Of a DNA stretch of 34,672 nt, positions 23,043 through 34,443 are shown in pieces. This DNA is from Nitrospirota bacterium (lineage in GTDB: Bacteria; Nitrospirota; Thermodesulfovibrionia; Thermodesulfovibrionales; SM23-35), in NCBI GenBank assembly GCA_014859105.1, contig JACUUX010000028.1, positions 1 to 34,672 on the forward strand. The letters run 5' to 3'. The translations under genes and the position numbers were made by a program. A model generated the notes under the pieces. That model worked only from the letters and a program-made list of their open reading frames with translations, had not been told where the DNA came from and did not search any database. Each line of letters opens with the position of its first letter. Positions within the stretch are counted from its first letter, which is position 1.

Positions 23043-26000
23043 TTAACCTGAAGGTTCCTCAGCTGGTTCAGGAAGCCGGTCTTGAAATTCCCTTTTTACA
23101 AAGGTATTCCGGTATCTGGACATTCCTGTTCCGGCAGGAATCATACTTCCCATTATAACATTCTCTTTAAGCCCCTTAAGTTCATCTATTGCACCGCTGA
23201 TAGCTGCTTCTGTTAGAACCCTTGTTGTTTCCTGGAAAGAGGCAGCAGAGATAAAACTATCTGTGGTCAGAGATGCCTTTGTTATACCCAGTAATAAAGG
23301 CTTACCTTGAGATGGTTTCCCGCCTTCAGCTTTTACCCTTGCATTCTCTTCCTGAAAAACCCTCCTGTCCACCTGATCGCCTATAAGGAAATTCGTGTCT
23401 CCCGGGTCTTCGATTTTTACCTTTTTCATCATCTGCCTTACGATAACTTCTATATGTTTATCATTGATCGAGACGCCCTGTAATCTGTATACCTTCTGGA
23501 CTTCGTCAACAAGGTACCTCTGAAGTTCCTGGGGCCCGAGGATGTCAAGTATATTGTGAGGATTTACAGCACCATCCATGAGTGGCTCACCTGCTCTTAC
23601 CCAGTCACCTTCATGCACACTGACATGTTTACCTTTAGGTATGAGGTATTCCCTTGTTTCATCTCCTCCCCTCACAACAACAACGCGCATACCCTTATGT
23701 GCACCTTTAAACTCAACCATCCCATCTATTTCTGTAACTATTGCCTGCTCTTTAGGCCGTCTTGCCTCAAAGAGTTCGGCCACCCTTGGAAGGCCGCCTG
23801 TGATATCTTTAGTCTTTGTAGTTTCCCTTGGTATTTTCGCAAGTATATCTCCCGGGTATACCGTATCGTTTCTTTCAACAAGTATATGTGCACCTGCAGG
23901 CAGGAGGTACCGTGCAAGGGCATTTATTCCCGGAATCTTCTGAGTCACCTTTCCCTGTTCATCTTTTATAGAAATCCTCGGTCTCATATTGGCAGGATAG
24001 TCTATAATAACCTTGTGAGAAAGACCTGTTATCTCATCAACCTCCTCTTTAACGGTCACTCCTTCAATAATGTCTCCGAGGGCTATTTTACCTCCTATTT
24101 CTGTAAGTATCGGTGTCGAATAAGGGTCCCATTCAACTATTTTCTGACCTATTTCGACCCTTTGTCCATTCTTGACCATGAGCTTTGCACCATAAACAAC
24201 AGAGTACTTCTCTTTTTCTCTCCCCCTGGCGTCCACTATGGCAATACTCCCATTCCTGTTCATGACAACAAGGAGACCTTCCTTATTTTTAACGGTGCTA
24301 ATATTAATAAACTTTATTGTACCCGAGTTTTTTGCTTCCAGCACCGTGCGTTCAACAACTTTCGAGGCTGCACCACCAATATGGAATGTCCTCATTGTAA
24401 GCTGTGTCCCGGGCTCTCCTATTGACTGTGCTGCTATTATTCCAACTGCTTCACCTATCCCAACAAGCTCTCCTATTGCAAGGTCCCTTCCGTAGCACTT
24501 TGTACATACACCAAACCTTGACTGGCAGGTAAGTACCGATCTTATCTTGACCCTGTCTATTCCTGCATCGATAATCTTCCGGGTGAATTCCTCATCTATT
24601 TCATGATTCTTTTTGACCAGAAGTTCTTTAGTCAGGGGGTCTTTTATGTCCTCTACTGCTAATCTTCCAAGAATTCTCTCTTCAAGAGGCTGTATTATCT
24701 CTCCACCTTCAACGAGAGAAGTTACAGTGATCCCGTCTGTCGTTCCACAGTCTTGCTCGGAAATATTAACATCCTGGGCAACATCAACAAGTCTTCGTGT
24801 AAGATATCCTGAATTTGCGGTCTTCAAGGCTGTATCAGCAAGCCCCTTTCTTGCTCCATGAGTTGATATAAAGTATTGCAAGGGTGTTAATCCCTCTCTG
24901 AAGTTTGCAGTTATCGGTGTCTCAATAATCTCACCTGAAGGCTTTGCCATCAGTCCCCTCATACCTGCAAGCTGTCTTATCTGAGCGGTACTTCCTCTTG
25001 CACCCGAGTCAGCCATCATGAAGGTGCTGTTAAATGATCTCCTCTCCTTTAGCTCTTCTTCAGAGAAGGTTTTCCCATCCTCTGCTCCGAGTTCTTTCAT
25101 CATCTCGTCAGCAACTTTTTCGGTTACATTTGCCCATATATCTATTACTTTGTTGTAACGTTCACCATGTGTTATAAGACCTTCTGCATACTGTTTCTGA
25201 ACCTCAATGACTTCCTGTTCAGCATTACGTATAAGTTCTGCTTTCTTTGTCGGAATGTGCATGTCTGTCATAGATATAGACACACCTGATTTTGTTGCAT
25301 AATAAAACCCGAGAGACTCCAGGTTATCGAGGAAGACAACAGTGTCACGCTTGCCTGATTTTTTATATATATATTCAATCAACTTGCCAAGTTCTTTTTT
25401 TGTCATTTCCTTATTAATCATAGAGAATGGTATTCCTGCCGGGAATATTTCGCTGAAGATTACCCTGCCAGTTGTTGTGTCAACGAATTCTCCGTTTATT
25501 CTAACTTTAATCCTTGCGTGTTCATCCAGGATACCATTATCGTATGCGATCCTGACGTCCTCGGGGCTTTCATACCTGCCCTGAAGTTCAGCCTTAACCC
25601 TTTCGATCGGGTCCTTTATATATAAGATTTCTGTGTCGGAGTACTTTCTCTCTCCCTTAGCTCCCTTCCGCTCCTTCATAAGGTAGTAAATACCAAGGAC
25701 CATATCCTGAGTTGGCACAACTATCGGTTTACCGTTTGCAGGGGATAAAATATTGTTAATCGACATCATAAGGACCCTGGCTTCAATCTGGGCTTCGATT
25801 GAGAGAGGAACATGAACTGCCATCTGGTCTCCATCAAAGTCTGCATTAAAAGCTGTACAGACAAGAGGATGCAGTTTTATCGCCTTGCCTTCCACAAGCA
25901 CAGGGTCAAATGCCTGAATACCGAGCCTGTGCAAAGTGGGTGCCCGGTTTAGCATTACCGGGTGTTCTCTTATCACCTCATCAAGAGCATCCCATACTTC

Positions 26001-27221
26001 ATGACTCTCTTTCTCTACAAGTTTTTTAGCTGCTTTGATCGTAGTTGCATGTCCTTTCTCTTCAAGTTTATTAAAAATAAAAGGTTTAAACAGTTCCAGG
26101 GCCATCCTTTTCGGGAGGCCGCATTGATGAAGTTTCAGCTCGGGTCCGACAACAATGACAGACCTTCCGGAATAGTCAACACGTTTTCCCAGAAGGTTCT
26201 GTCTGAACCGGCCCTGTTTACCTTTTATCATATCGCTGAGGGATTTCAGCGGCCGCTTTGTGGTGGTCTTTAAGACCTTGCTTCTTCTGCCGTTATCAAA
26301 AAGTGCATCTACAGCCTCCTGGAGCATCCTTTTTTCGTTCTTTATGATTACGCCAGGCGCTTTTAACTCCATTAATCTCTTAAGCCTGTTGTTTCTGTTT
26401 ATAACCCTCCTGTAGAGGTCATTAAGATCAGAAGTCGCAAACCGGCCACCTTCCAATGGTACAAGAGGTCTTAGATCAGGTGGTAAAACCGGTATGACAT
26501 CCATGATCATCCATTCAGGTTTATTGCCGGATTTTCTGAATGAGTCGACAACCTTGAGTCTTTTAGTGAATTTCTTTTTAGCTCCCATTGATACTGCTTC
26601 ATTGATTTTGCTCCTGAGGTCTGCATAAAGACCTTCAAGATCAACCTTTCTTAAAAGCTCCCTTATTGCCTCAGCTCCCATCCCTGCCTTAAATCTTGAA
26701 CCGTATTCTGATACCTTCTTCTTGTATTCCTCTTCAGACAGCAAATCTTTTTCCTTAAGAGAAGTATCACAGGGATCGACGACAATGTAGCTTTCAAAAT
26801 AAAGAACTCTTTCAAGCTGCCTCATTGTCATATCGAGAAGTGTGCCAATTCTGCTAGGGAGACCTTTGAGAAACCATATGTGCGCAACAGGACTTGCAAG
26901 TTCGATATGTCCTAATCTTTCACGCCTTACTTTGGACTGTATGACTTCGACCCCGCATTTATCACATACGACCCCTCTGTGCTTCATCCTTTTATATTTG
27001 CCGCAAATACATTCCCAGTCCTTAATGGGACCAAAGATCTTTGCACAGAAAAGCCCGTCTCTTTCCGGCTTGAAAGTCCGATAATTTATGGTCTCAGGTT
27101 TTTTAACCTCACCATAAGACCATTCCCTTATTTTTTCCGGTGAAGCAAGTCTTATCCTGACGGCCTCAAAATCTGTTGGATCTTTTGGCCTTTGAAAAAT
27201 TGAATATATGTCCTCTGTCAA
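23043..27221 (-). CDS. rpoC: DNA-directed RNA polymerase subunit beta'
   Basis: 1392 aa, the expected size. The N-terminal zinc site is CICG...CDKCG, the catalytic Mg site is [12 protein letters not shown], and the bridge-helix/trigger-loop region includes [19 protein letters not shown] second zinc site is [13 protein letters not shown]. The start is a TTG only 2 nt after the rpoB stop, with GGGGGAG upstream (inside the rpoB end), indicating tight coupling. No insertion or damage is seen. Confidence 0.99.
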   Translation of the reverse strand: MTEDIYSIFQRPKDPTDFEAVRIRLASPEKIREWSYGEVKKPETINYRTFKPERDGLFCAKIFGPIKDWECICGKYKRMKHRGVVCDKCGVEVIQSKVRRERLGHIELASPVAHIWFLKGLPSRIGTLLDMTMRQLERVLYFESYIVVDPCDTSLKEKDLLSEEEYKKKVSEYGSRFKAGMGAEAIRELLRKVDLEGLYADLRSKINEAVSMGAKKKFTKRLKVVDSFRKSGNKPEWMIMDVIPVLPPDLRPLVPLEGGRFATSDLNDLYRRVINRNNRLKRLMELKAPGVIIKNEKRMLQEAVDALFDNGRRSKVLKTTTKRPLKSLSDMIKGKQGRFRQNLLGKRVDYSGRSVIVVGPELKLHQCGLPKRMALELFKPFIFNKLEEKGHATTIKAAKKLVEKESHEVWDALDEVIREHPVMLNRAPTLHRLGIQAFDPVLVEGKAIKLHPLVCTAFNADFDGDQMAVHVPLSIEAQIEARVLMMSINNILSPANGKPIVVPTQDMVLGIYYLMKERKGAKGERKYSDTEILYIKDPIERVKAELQGRYESPEDVRIAYDNGILDEHARIKVRINGEFVDTTTGRVIFSEIFPAGIPFSMINKEMTKKELGKLIEYIYKKSGKRDTVVFLDNLESLGFYYATKSGVSISMTDMHIPTKKAELIRNAEQEVIEVQKQYAEGLITHGERYNKVIDIWANVTEKVADEMMKELGAEDGKTFSEEELKERRSFNSTFMMADSGARGSTAQIRQLAGMRGLMAKPSGEIIETPITANFREGLTPLQYFISTHGARKGLADTALKTANSGYLTRRLVDVAQDVNISEQDCGTTDGITVTSLVEGGEIIQPLEERILGRLAVEDIKDPLTKELLVKKNHEIDEEFTRKIIDAGIDRVKIRSVLTCQSRFGVCTKCYGRDLAIGELVGIGEAVGIIAAQSIGEPGTQLTMRTFHIGGAASKVVERTVLEAKNSGTIKFINISTVKNKEGLLVVMNRNGSIAIVDARGREKEKYSVVYGAKLMVKNGQRVEIGQKIVEWDPYSTPILTEIGGKIALGDIIEGVTVKEEVDEITGLSHKVIIDYPANMRPRISIKDEQGKVTQKIPGINALARYLLPAGAHILVERNDTVYPGDILAKIPRETTKTKDITGGLPRVAELFEARRPKEQAIVTEIDGMVEFKGAHKGMRVVVVRGGDETREYLIPKGKHVSVHEGDWVRAGEPLMDGAVNPHNILDILGPQELQRYLVDEVQKVYRLQGVSINDKHIEVIVRQMMKKVKIEDPGDTNFLIGDQVDRRVFQEENARVKAEGGKPSQGKPLLLGITKASLTTDSFISAASFQETTRVLTEAAISGAIDELKGLKENVIMGSMIPAGTGMSRYRNTFVKREFQDRLPEPAEEPSG

Positions 27222-27223
27222 AA

Positions 27224-30200
27224 CTACTCCCCCTTAGCTTTTTTCTCCAGAAGTTCGATATCAAGTCCGAGACTCTGGAGTTCTTTTATTAATACATGGA
27301 AAGATTCAGGAACCCCTGGTTCGAGGGTTGCATCACCTTTCACGATTGCTTCATACATACGTGCCCTGCCGGCAACATCGTCACTTTTTACAGTTAAAAA
27401 CTCCTGTAATGTATATGCAGCACCGTAAGCCTCAAGTGCCCAGACTTCCATCTCACCGAGCCTCTGTCCGCCGAATTGAGCCTTTCCGCCAAGAGGCTGC
27501 TGGGTAACCAGAGAATAGGGTCCGATCGAACGGGCATGAATCTTGTCCTCCACAAGGTGGTGAAGTTTCATTATATACATGTAGCCGACTGTTACAGGCG
27601 TATCGAATGGGTCACCTGTTTTCCCGTCATAAAGTGTTATCTGTCCGGTTATGGGAAGTTTTGCCTTCTTAAGAAGGTCCTTTATCTCTATTTCTTTAGC
27701 ACCTTCAAATACAGGTGTTGCCACAAATAAACCAAGTGCTTTAGCCGCCCATCCAAGATGGGTCTCGAGAACCTGGCCAACATTCATTCTTGAAGGAACG
27801 CCGAGTGGATTTAGGACTATGTCTACAGGTGTACCGTCAGGCAGATAGGGCATATCCTCTTCAGGCAGAACCATCGCAACAACACCTTTATTTCCGTGTC
27901 TCCCCGCCATTTTATCACCTATCTGGATTTTCCGTTTCATGGCTATGTAAACCTTAACTACCTTATTAACCCCCGGAGGCAGCTCATCCCCCTTTTTTAC
28001 CCTGTCAATCATTTCATAATATTTTGATTCAAGATGGCGAATATAATGATTAACCTCGCTGTTCATGGAGTCTATTTTCTCGCGTACGTCAGCATTTTCC
28101 AATTTAATGCGCATGAGATGTTCATCTTTTATTCGCTCAAGATGTTTTTCAGTGAGCTTCTTTCCTTTCGGGCATATTACTTCCTTTGTTTTTGGATCCT
28201 TGACATCTTCTGAAACTGTCTGTTCAACAAGAAGCCCGATGATCTTTCTGTTTTTTTCGTTTTTTATTATCCTTTCTTCTTCTTCAAGATCTCTGTGGAG
28301 ACGCTGAATATCTTCTTCTTCTATGCTTTTAGCCCTTTCGTCTTTTTCAATACCTTTTCTTGAGAATATTCTTGCATCAACAACCGTACCCTCAATCCCG
28401 GGAGGCACATAAAGGCAGCTTTCTTTTACTTCTTCGGCCTTTTCTCCGAAAATAGCCCTGAGGAGTTTTTCCTCGGGTGTCAATTGTGTCTCACCTTTTG
28501 GTGTAACTTTACCGACAAGTATGTCTCCTGGCTTCACTTCTGCACCAATTCTGATTATTCCACTTTCATCAAGGTTTTTTAGAGTCTCTTCTCCAACATT
28601 CGGAATATCACGGGTAATATCTTCCGGGCCGAGCTTTGTCTCTCTTGACTCTATGCTGAACTCTTCTATGTGTACTGATGTATAGACGTCTTCTTTTACG
28701 AGTTTCTCGCTGATAAGTATTGCATCTTCAAAATTGTATCCGCCCCATGGCATAAAAGCCACGAGTACATTCTTACCGAGTGAGAGTTCACCCTGTTCGG
28801 TACAGGTTCCGTCAGCAAGTATATCGCCTGCTTTAACAACGTCACCAACATTTACAGTAGCCTTCTGATTGATACATGTAGCCTGGTTTGACCGCTGGAA
28901 TTTTATCAGATTATATATATCGACTCCTCCCTTATCTTCCGAAGTCCTCACAACGATCCTTGAAGCATCTACGCTCTCTATAACCCCACCGAGCCTTGCA
29001 ATTACAAGTGCACCCGAGTCTCTCGCAGCAACATGCTCCATACCCGTACCTACTATCGGAGCCTCTGTCTGGAGTAAAGGAACTGCCTGTCTTTGCATAT
29101 TCGAGCCCATCAATGCCCTATTTGCATCGTCGTTTTCAAGAAAAGGTATCAGAGATGCAGAGACTCCAACAATCTGTTTTGGGGAGACATCCATATAATG
29201 AACATCTTGAGGAGATACCATTTTAAAGTCTCCACCTACTCTGGCAGAGACTGTTTCTCCGGTTAAATTCCCCTTTTCATCAATAGGAGAGGTTGCCTCT
29301 GCAATTACATATTTTTCACCTTCTATCGCCGAAAGGTATTCAATGTTTTTTGTAACTTTGCCGTTTATAATTTTTCTGTAGGGAACTTCAATAAATCCGA
29401 AATCGTTTACCCTTGCATATGTTGCAAGAGATGTAATAAGTCCGATATTTGGACCTTCCGGCGTTTCTATCGGGCATATCCTTCCATAATGGGTTGGATG
29501 GACATCTCTAACTTCAAAACCTGCCCGTTCACGTGTAAGACCACCCGGTCCAAGGGCAGAAAGCCTCCTTTTATGGGTAATCTCGGATAGAGGATTTGTT
29601 TGGTCCATAAACTGACTCAACTGGCTGGAACCGAAAAACTCTTTGATAGCAGCCATTACAGGTTTAGCATTTATCAAATCGTGAGGCATGGCTGTTTCAA
29701 GGTCTGTAAGGGTCATCTTCTCCTTTATAGTTCTTTCCATTCTGACGAGACCTATCCTGAACTGGTTTTCAAGGAGTTCACCAACCCTTCTTACCCTTCT
29801 GTTACCGAGATGGTCAATATCGTCAATCTCTCCTTTGCCTGTTCTAAGGTTGAATAGATATTTAACTATCTCCACAATATCATTGTCTGTTAATACTCTT
29901 GTTCCTAAAGGGATATCGAGGTTCAGCCTTTTGTTAAGTTTTAAACGTCCTACAGGTGAAAGGTCATATCTTTTGGGATCAAAAAATAATCCATTGAAAA
30001 GGTCTTTTGCGGCAGTTAGGGTTGGCGGTTCGCCGGGTCTTAATTTCTTGTATATTTCGATGAGGCCTTCCTCCTGCGTGTTAACCTTGTCTGTCAATAA
30101 GGTATCCCTGAGCGAAGGAAGATAATGCACATTGTCGATAAACAAAAGGCTGAGAGTATCAATCTTTAGTGAAAGTATCCTGTTTAGAGCAGTTTCTGTG

Positions 30201-31156
30201 ATTGGTTCATTCCCTTCAACTACTACTTCTCCGGTTGAAGGATCAATTATGTCTTTTAAAGTAATCCTGCCGATAATTTCTTCTTTGGATATAGGTACTG
30301 TTTTAATACCTGATGCCTCCATTTTCCTGATGGCAACTCTTGTTATTTTGCTTCCTTCCTTGACAATTAATTCTTTTGTATCAGGTGCAACAATGTTTAT
30401 TGATGACTTCTGTCCCAGCAATACTTCACTAACATTACGTGTGAATTTGTTACCTGCTATTTTTATTTCTTCTATTGGATAGAATATCTTTAATAAATCT
30501 TCATTAGTATATCCGATAGCCTTGAGGACTATTGTTGCAGGCAGCTTTCTTCTTCTGTCTATTCTCACATAGAGGATGTCTTTTGAATCAAATTCGAAAT
30601 CAAGCCAGGAACCGCGCGAAGGGATTACCCTTGCAGAATAAAGTAGCCTTCCACTGATATGTGTCTTACCCTTGTCGTGGCTGAAAAATACACCGGGTGA
30701 CCGGTGAAGCTGACTGACTACAACGCGCTCTGTCCCATTTATTATAAAAGTGCCTGTACCGGTCATTAAAGGTATTTCGCCGATATATACATCTTCCTCC
30801 CTTGATTCTTTTAATCTTTTAGTTTCTTTTGGTTCATATTCCCACAGGTTAAGTTTAACCTTTATCTTAAGAGGGGCAGCATAAGTAATCCCTTTCTGCC
30901 AGCAGTCACGAACGTTAAATTTTGGTTCTCCAATCATATAACCGAGCAACTCTATAGAGGCTGTCTCGTTGTAATCTACTATTGGAAATACACTTAAAAA
31001 TGCTGCCTGCAATCCCGATTCCTCTCTTTCTTCGAGAGGAACTTCTTTCTGCAAAAATTTCTCGTAAGACATCTTCTGGATTTCTACGAGGTTTGAAATT
31101 TCTAAGATATGTGGGACTTTTCCAAAATTTTGTCTTTTTCTGAGAGCCCTTATCAT
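27224..31156 (-). CDS. rpoB: DNA-directed RNA polymerase subunit beta
   Basis: 1310 aa. The rifampicin-pocket region is the wild-type consensus ([18 protein letters not shown], then [13 protein letters not shown]), so no resistance substitution is seen there. Further conserved blocks are [34 protein letters not shown] and a C-terminal [15 protein letters not shown]. The ATG has AAGGAG 4 nt upstream. It is separated from rplL by a 100-bp spacer filled with an inverted repeat. Confidence 0.99.
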   Translation of the reverse strand: MIRALRKRQNFGKVPHILEISNLVEIQKMSYEKFLQKEVPLEEREESGLQAAFLSVFPIVDYNETASIELLGYMIGEPKFNVRDCWQKGITYAAPLKIKVKLNLWEYEPKETKRLKESREEDVYIGEIPLMTGTGTFIINGTERVVVSQLHRSPGVFFSHDKGKTHISGRLLYSARVIPSRGSWLDFEFDSKDILYVRIDRRRKLPATIVLKAIGYTNEDLLKIFYPIEEIKIAGNKFTRNVSEVLLGQKSSINIVAPDTKELIVKEGSKITRVAIRKMEASGIKTVPISKEEIIGRITLKDIIDPSTGEVVVEGNEPITETALNRILSLKIDTLSLLFIDNVHYLPSLRDTLLTDKVNTQEEGLIEIYKKLRPGEPPTLTAAKDLFNGLFFDPKRYDLSPVGRLKLNKRLNLDIPLGTRVLTDNDIVEIVKYLFNLRTGKGEIDDIDHLGNRRVRRVGELLENQFRIGLVRMERTIKEKMTLTDLETAMPHDLINAKPVMAAIKEFFGSSQLSQFMDQTNPLSEITHKRRLSALGPGGLTRERAGFEVRDVHPTHYGRICPIETPEGPNIGLITSLATYARVNDFGFIEVPYRKIINGKVTKNIEYLSAIEGEKYVIAEATSPIDEKGNLTGETVSARVGGDFKMVSPQDVHYMDVSPKQIVGVSASLIPFLENDDANRALMGSNMQRQAVPLLQTEAPIVGTGMEHVAARDSGALVIARLGGVIESVDASRIVVRTSEDKGGVDIYNLIKFQRSNQATCINQKATVNVGDVVKAGDILADGTCTEQGELSLGKNVLVAFMPWGGYNFEDAILISEKLVKEDVYTSVHIEEFSIESRETKLGPEDITRDIPNVGEETLKNLDESGIIRIGAEVKPGDILVGKVTPKGETQLTPEEKLLRAIFGEKAEEVKESCLYVPPGIEGTVVDARIFSRKGIEKDERAKSIEEEDIQRLHRDLEEEERIIKNEKNRKIIGLLVEQTVSEDVKDPKTKEVICPKGKKLTEKHLERIKDEHLMRIKLENADVREKIDSMNSEVNHYIRHLESKYYEMIDRVKKGDELPPGVNKVVKVYIAMKRKIQIGDKMAGRHGNKGVVAMVLPEEDMPYLPDGTPVDIVLNPLGVPSRMNVGQVLETHLGWAAKALGLFVATPVFEGAKEIEIKDLLKKAKLPITGQITLYDGKTGDPFDTPVTVGYMYIMKLHHLVEDKIHARSIGPYSLVTQQPLGGKAQFGGQRLGEMEVWALEAYGAAYTLQEFLTVKSDDVAGRARMYEAIVKGDATLEPGVPESFHVLIKELQSLGLDIELLEKKAKGE

Positions 31157-31173
31157 ATGTCTCCTTCTTATTA

Positions 31174-31252
31174 GTCAACAGTCATCAGTCAATGGTTATT
31201 GGTTTAGTGACAGATGACCAGTGACTAATGACCATAGCTATTAACTGTTGAC
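31174..31252. repeat. Palindromic GTCA-type repeat between rplL and rpoB
   Basis: GTCAACAGT (31174-31182) is inverted as ACTGTTGAC (31244-31252). Between them are iterations of roughly 10-nt units such as CAGTCATCAGTCAATGG and ATGACCAGTGACTAATGACC. The element fills the rplL-rpoB spacer, so it is transcribed with the operon. A related copy lies at 31685-31748. Confidence 0.75.
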
Positions 31253-31257
31253 CGATA

Positions 31258-31650
31258 TTACTTAATCTCAACTGTTGCTCCCTGTTCTTCGAGTTTAGCC
31301 TTTATGGCTTCGGCCTCTTCTTTTGAGACACCGGTTTTAACAGGCTTTGGAGCTCCATCAACAAGTTCTTTTGCCTCTTTAAGGCCAAGAGCGGTCAGTT
31401 CCCTTACCACCTTGATAACCTGGATTTTTTTCTCACCTGCTGAAGAGAGTATTACATCAAAACTTGTTTTCTCTTCAACTTCTGTTGCAGCCCCGCCGGC
31501 AGGAAAGGCTGCGCCATGTGCAGCTGCCAGAGCAACAGGTGCCGCTGCAGTCACATCGTATCTCTCCTCGAACTCTTTTATAAACTTTGACATATCGAGG
31601 ACTGTCATGTTATCGATAAATTCGAAAACTTGTTCTTTTGTAACAGCCAT
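31258..31650 (-). CDS. rplL: 50S ribosomal protein L7/L12
   Basis: 130 aa. The N-terminal dimerisation helices ([19 protein letters not shown]) are followed by an Ala/Gly-rich hinge (about 35-55) and the C-terminal factor-binding domain, with [20 protein letters not shown] and [13 protein letters not shown]. It forms the stalk that recruits translation GTPases. The ATG has AAGGAGG at 8 nt. It lies between rplJ and rpoB and is flanked on both sides by GTCA-type repeats. Confidence 0.98.
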   Translation of the reverse strand: MAVTKEQVFEFIDNMTVLDMSKFIKEFEERYDVTAAAPVALAAAHGAAFPAGGAATEVEEKTSFDVILSSAGEKKIQVIKVVRELTALGLKEAKELVDGAPKPVKTGVSKEEAEAIKAKLEEQGATVEIK

Positions 31651-31684
31651 TTTGAAATCCTCCTTTTCTTGTTAGTAAATGTTC

Positions 31685-31748
31685 ACCAGTCAATAGTCAT
31701 TAGTCACTAATTCAATAATAAATGACCGTGGACCAATGACTGATGACT
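31685..31748. repeat. GTCA-type repeat between rplJ and rplL
   Basis: ACCAGTCAATAGTCATTAGTCA on one side and CCAATGACTGATGAC on the other form an imperfect inverted repeat. It is of the same family as 31174-31252 and lies upstream of the rplL ribosome-binding site within the operon. Confidence 0.65.
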
Positions 31749-31754
31749 TTAATT

Positions 31755-32273
31755 TTATTGACTCTTCTTATTTTTTAAAGCTTCCATTACGTAAATGAAC
31801 TTGCTTAAGGTAGCATTTAATGCATATGCCAGTTTATTAAAGGGTGCCTGTAACCCACAGGCGAGCATTGAAAGCAAAACCTGTCTGGGCGGTATTTCAG
31901 CAACAGACTTTAAATCATCTGAGGTACAGAGGTTGCCTTCTATTACCCCGGCAGCAATTTTGAGTTTGGCATTTCTCTTAGAGTATTCAAGAATCTTTCT
32001 TACTATAAGTACCGGATCGTCATAACTGATGGCAATACCTACAGGACCTTTAAAAGAATTTTTCGCAACAGAAACAGGAGTACCTTCAGTGGCAATTTTG
32101 GCGAGCGTGTTTTTAACAACTTTGTACTCAAGATTTCCTTCCAGAAGTGACTTTCTTAAATCTGAAAGTTCAGCGACAGTCATGCCCCTGTAATCTGTAA
32201 AAATTACGGCCTTTGCTTTATCGAATTCGCCTTTCAGGTTATTTATGACCTGTTCTTTTTGTTCCCTTTTCAG
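31755..32273 (-). CDS. rplJ: 50S ribosomal protein L10 (CTG start)
   Basis: From the first ATG (32183) the protein would be only 142 aa and lack the conserved L10 N-terminus. In the same frame, upstream, the sequence reads [16 protein letters not shown] and [11 protein letters not shown], the canonical L10 opening. The only plausible initiator there is CTG at 32271-32273, preceded by a strong AAGGGGG at 6 nt and lying 1 nt after the rplA stop. This gives 172 aa, the usual length. L10 anchors the L7/L12 stalk to 23S rRNA and typically autoregulates the rplJL leader. Confidence 0.9.
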   Translation of the reverse strand: MKREQKEQVINNLKGEFDKAKAVIFTDYRGMTVAELSDLRKSLLEGNLEYKVVKNTLAKIATEGTPVSVAKNSFKGPVGIAISYDDPVLIVRKILEYSKRNAKLKIAAGVIEGNLCTSDDLKSVAEIPPRQVLLSMLACGLQAPFNKLAYALNATLSKFIYVMEALKNKKSQ

Positions 32274-32274
32274 T

Positions 32275-32967
32275 TTATACCCCCTTCCCCAGAGATGCTA
32301 AATCGACAGCGACCCCCGGTCCCATAGTTGACGAGATAGATATCCTCTTAAGGTATTTACCTTTACTTGAAGCAGGTTTGGCCTTTAATATTGAGCCAAT
32401 TACGGTTTTAGCATTGTCAATAAGCTTATCGGTATCAAATGAAACCTTACCAACAGTGATATGTACAATTCCGGCTTTATCAGCTTTATATTCGACTTTT
32501 CCAGCCTTTATCTCTTTGACTGCTCTGGCTATATCAAATGTTACAGTGCCAAGTTTCGGATTTGGCATGAGTCCTCGCGGGCCGAGTATCTTACCGAGCT
32601 TTCCTACCATGCCCATAACATCAGGAGTTGCAACAGCCTTGTCAAAGTCAAGCCAGCCTTTGTTTATTTTCTCCACAATGTCTTCTGCCCCTGTATAATC
32701 AGCACCTGCATCCAGAGCCTCTTTTTCCTTTTCTCCCTTTGCGAAAACAAGTACCCTTACTTTCTTTCCTGTGCCATGCGGAAGAACAACAGTGCCCCTA
32801 ACCATCTGTTCTGATTTTCTCGGATCTATACCAAGATTTACTGCTAAATCGATGGTCTCATTAAATTTGGTATAGGAAGAATCCTTTACAAGCTTTATTG
32901 CATCTTCAAGTGAGTAATCTTTTCCCTTTTCAATCTTTTCTTTAACAGATATTAGTTTTTTCCCCAT
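32275..32967 (-). CDS. rplA: 50S ribosomal protein L1
   Basis: 230 aa. Characteristic segments are [55 protein letters not shown] and [16 protein letters not shown]. It forms the L1 stalk at the ribosomal E site, and in many bacteria represses its own operon. The ATG has AGAGGT upstream. It follows rplK by 9 bp and precedes rplJ by 1 bp. Confidence 0.99.
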   Translation of the reverse strand: MGKKLISVKEKIEKGKDYSLEDAIKLVKDSSYTKFNETIDLAVNLGIDPRKSEQMVRGTVVLPHGTGKKVRVLVFAKGEKEKEALDAGADYTGAEDIVEKINKGWLDFDKAVATPDVMGMVGKLGKILGPRGLMPNPKLGTVTFDIARAVKEIKAGKVEYKADKAGIVHITVGKVSFDTDKLIDNAKTVIGSILKAKPASSKGKYLKRISISSTMGPGVAVDLASLGKGV

Positions 32968-32976
32968 CTCTACCTC

Positions 32977-33405
32977 TTACTCTATTATTTCTATTCCCAT
33001 GCTTCTCGCTGTTCCCTCTATTATTTTTATTGCTTTATCCAGCGAGTACGCATTCAGATCAGGAAGTTTCTTCTGTGCTGCTTCTTTTATCTGCTCGGAT
33101 GTAACTTTGCCAACCTTCTCCTTATTAGGAGTGCTTGAACCCTTTATAATTCCAGCAGCTTTTTTCAGGAGCTCCGACGCAGGAGGAGTCTTTGTGATAA
33201 ATGTAAATGACCTGTCAGCATATACTGTCAGTATTACCGGTATTATAGTATCTCCGAGTGCCTGAGTCTGTGCATTGAATGCCTTACAGAACTCCATGAT
33301 ATTTACACCATGAGGACCGAGCGCAGGCCCTACGGGCGGGGCAGGATTTGCCTTGCCAGCAGGTATCTGGAGTTTAACCTGAGCAGTTACTTCTTTTTTA
33401 GCCAT
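32977..33405 (-). CDS. rplK: 50S ribosomal protein L11
   Basis: 142 aa, standard length. The N-terminal domain has [19 protein letters not shown] and [15 protein letters not shown]. The C-terminal rRNA-binding domain has [19 protein letters not shown] and an ending [10 protein letters not shown]. It binds the GTPase-associated centre of 23S rRNA and is needed for RelA-type stringent responses. The ATG has GGAGGT upstream. It is separated from nusG by a 228-bp repeat-filled spacer. Confidence 0.99.
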   Translation of the reverse strand: MAKKEVTAQVKLQIPAGKANPAPPVGPALGPHGVNIMEFCKAFNAQTQALGDTIIPVILTVYADRSFTFITKTPPASELLKKAAGIIKGSSTPNKEKVGKVTSEQIKEAAQKKLPDLNAYSLDKAIKIIEGTARSMGIEIIE

Positions 33406-33436
33406 CTATACCTCCATAATTACAAAATACGTCTAA

Positions 33437-33537
33437 CGGTTACGGTAACGAAGCTCGTTTCGTTTACGTTTTAACGGTAACGTAAAAAAGCCGAAAGACG
33501 CAGCCGATAGACGATACGGGCTTCGTTACCGTAACCG
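33437..33537. repeat. 101-bp element with 18-bp perfect inverted repeats between nusG and rplK
   Basis: CGGTTACGGTAACGAAGC (33437-33454) is perfectly inverted at 33520-33537. Nested inside is a second stem, TTTACGTT (33463-33470) with AACGTAAA (33479-33486). It has no coding content. It would fold into a strong hairpin in the nusG-rplK transcript and looks like a non-autonomous mobile palindrome. Confidence 0.85.
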
Positions 33538-33593
33538 CTTGACATTCCTTAAAATAGTCCTTGTAACCGTAGCCTAATTGTACTTTTTCTCTG

Positions 33594-33628
33594 TTTAGAA
33601 TTTCGAATTTAGGATTTAGAATTTTTTC
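33594..33628. repeat. Heptamer tandem repeat before rplK
   Basis: TTTAGAA, TTTCGAA, TTTAGGA, TTTAGAA and a degenerate fifth unit lie directly after the nusG 3' end on the minus strand. TTTCGAA is the reverse complement, in rotation, of the AATTCGA unit inside kdsB. Confidence 0.75.
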
Positions 33629-33633
33629 TATAG

Positions 33634-34158
33634 TCATGCCTTCTCCACCTGGAAGAAGTTTAGTTCTACCGGGGTCTGCCTGCCGAAGATGCTCACCATT
33701 ACGCAGAGCCTGCCGTGATCTATATCCACATCCTCAACGTTCCCGATGAAATTGGTGAAGGGTCCGTCAATAATCCTGACATTCTCTCCTTTCTGGAATT
33801 GAGTTTTGACCTGTGGTGTTGGTGCTTTTTCTATCTGTTGAAGAATAACGGAAACCTCTTCCTCGGAAAGTGGAACAGGTTTTGCCCCTCCCACAAAGCC
33901 CGTTACCCGTGGAGTACTTCTTATAAGATGCCACGTTTCTTCATCAAGCTCCATCTCAACAATAATGTAACTGGGATAAAATTTCTTGTCACTTTCTATC
34001 TTTTTCCCTCCTTTTAATTCTATGACCCGTTCGGTAGGGATAAGTATCCTCGAAATCTTATCGTTGAGTTTCTGCTTGACTATTTTTTCTTCTATAGTGA
34101 GCTTTACTTTTTCCTCAAACCCTGAATATGTATGTACTACGTACCAATTTTTTCCCAT
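33634..34158 (-). CDS. nusG: Transcription termination/antitermination factor NusG
   Basis: 174 aa. The N-terminal NGN domain starts KNWYVVHTYSGFEEKVK and contains FYPSYIIVEMELDEETW and TPRVTGFVGG. A C-terminal KOW domain has FQKGENVRIIDGPFTNF and VSIFGRQTPVELNF. It binds RNA polymerase to suppress pausing and links to Rho or ribosomal S10. It starts 3 nt after secE with no clear ribosome-binding site, implying coupled translation. Confidence 0.99.
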   Translation of the reverse strand: MGKNWYVVHTYSGFEEKVKLTIEEKIVKQKLNDKISRILIPTERVIELKGGKKIESDKKFYPSYIIVEMELDEETWHLIRSTPRVTGFVGGAKPVPLSEEEVSVILQQIEKAPTPQVKTQFQKGENVRIIDGPFTNFIGNVEDVDIDHGRLCVMVSIFGRQTPVELNFFQVEKA

Positions 34159-34161
34159 AGC

Positions 34162-34347
34162 TTATTTAATCGCCATACCCACCAATTTTGAAAGACCGAT
34201 GTCAATAGTACCCAGGAATAACGAAATAGCTAAAACAGTTATTATTACAACCCATGTAGAACCGATAAGTTCATCCCTTGACGGGAAAACAACCTTCTTT
34301 ATTTCTATCTTCACTTCGCTGAAAAATCCCTTTATCTTTTTTATCAT
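34162..34347 (-). CDS. secE: Preprotein translocase subunit SecE
   Basis: 61 aa, the short single-span form. An amphipathic N-terminal helix (FFSEVKIEIKKVVFPSRDEL) is followed by one membrane segment (STWVVIITVLAISLFLG). It is part of the SecYEG channel. The conserved FPSRDE motif and position between tRNA-Trp and nusG leave little doubt. AAGGT lies upstream of the ATG. Confidence 0.97.
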   Translation of the reverse strand: MIKKIKGFFSEVKIEIKKVVFPSRDELIGSTWVVIITVLAISLFLGTIDIGLSKLVGMAIK

Positions 34348-34366
34348 AATATGATTACCTTATAGA

Positions 34367-34443
34367 TGGCAGGCCAGGAGGGATTTGAACCCCCAACCCT
34401 CGGATTTGGAGTCCGATGCTCTATCCGTTAGAGCTACTGGCCT
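34367..34443 (-). tRNA. trnW: tRNA-Trp (anticodon CCA)
   Basis: Acceptor AGGCCAG/CTGGCCT, D-arm GCTC/GAGC, anticodon stem TCGGA/TCCGA with loop CTCCAAA, T-arm GGGGG-TTCAAAT-CCCTC, discriminator G and an encoded CCA end (34367-34369). Its first base is the A of the rpmG TAG stop codon, so the two genes overlap by 2 nt. Placement between rpmG and secE is a common bacterial order. Confidence 0.97.

Noticed and set aside
31174-31748. GTCA-type repeats as a CRISPR array
   Set aside because: Units are short, degenerate and palindromic, with no constant repeat length or unique spacers and no cas genes.
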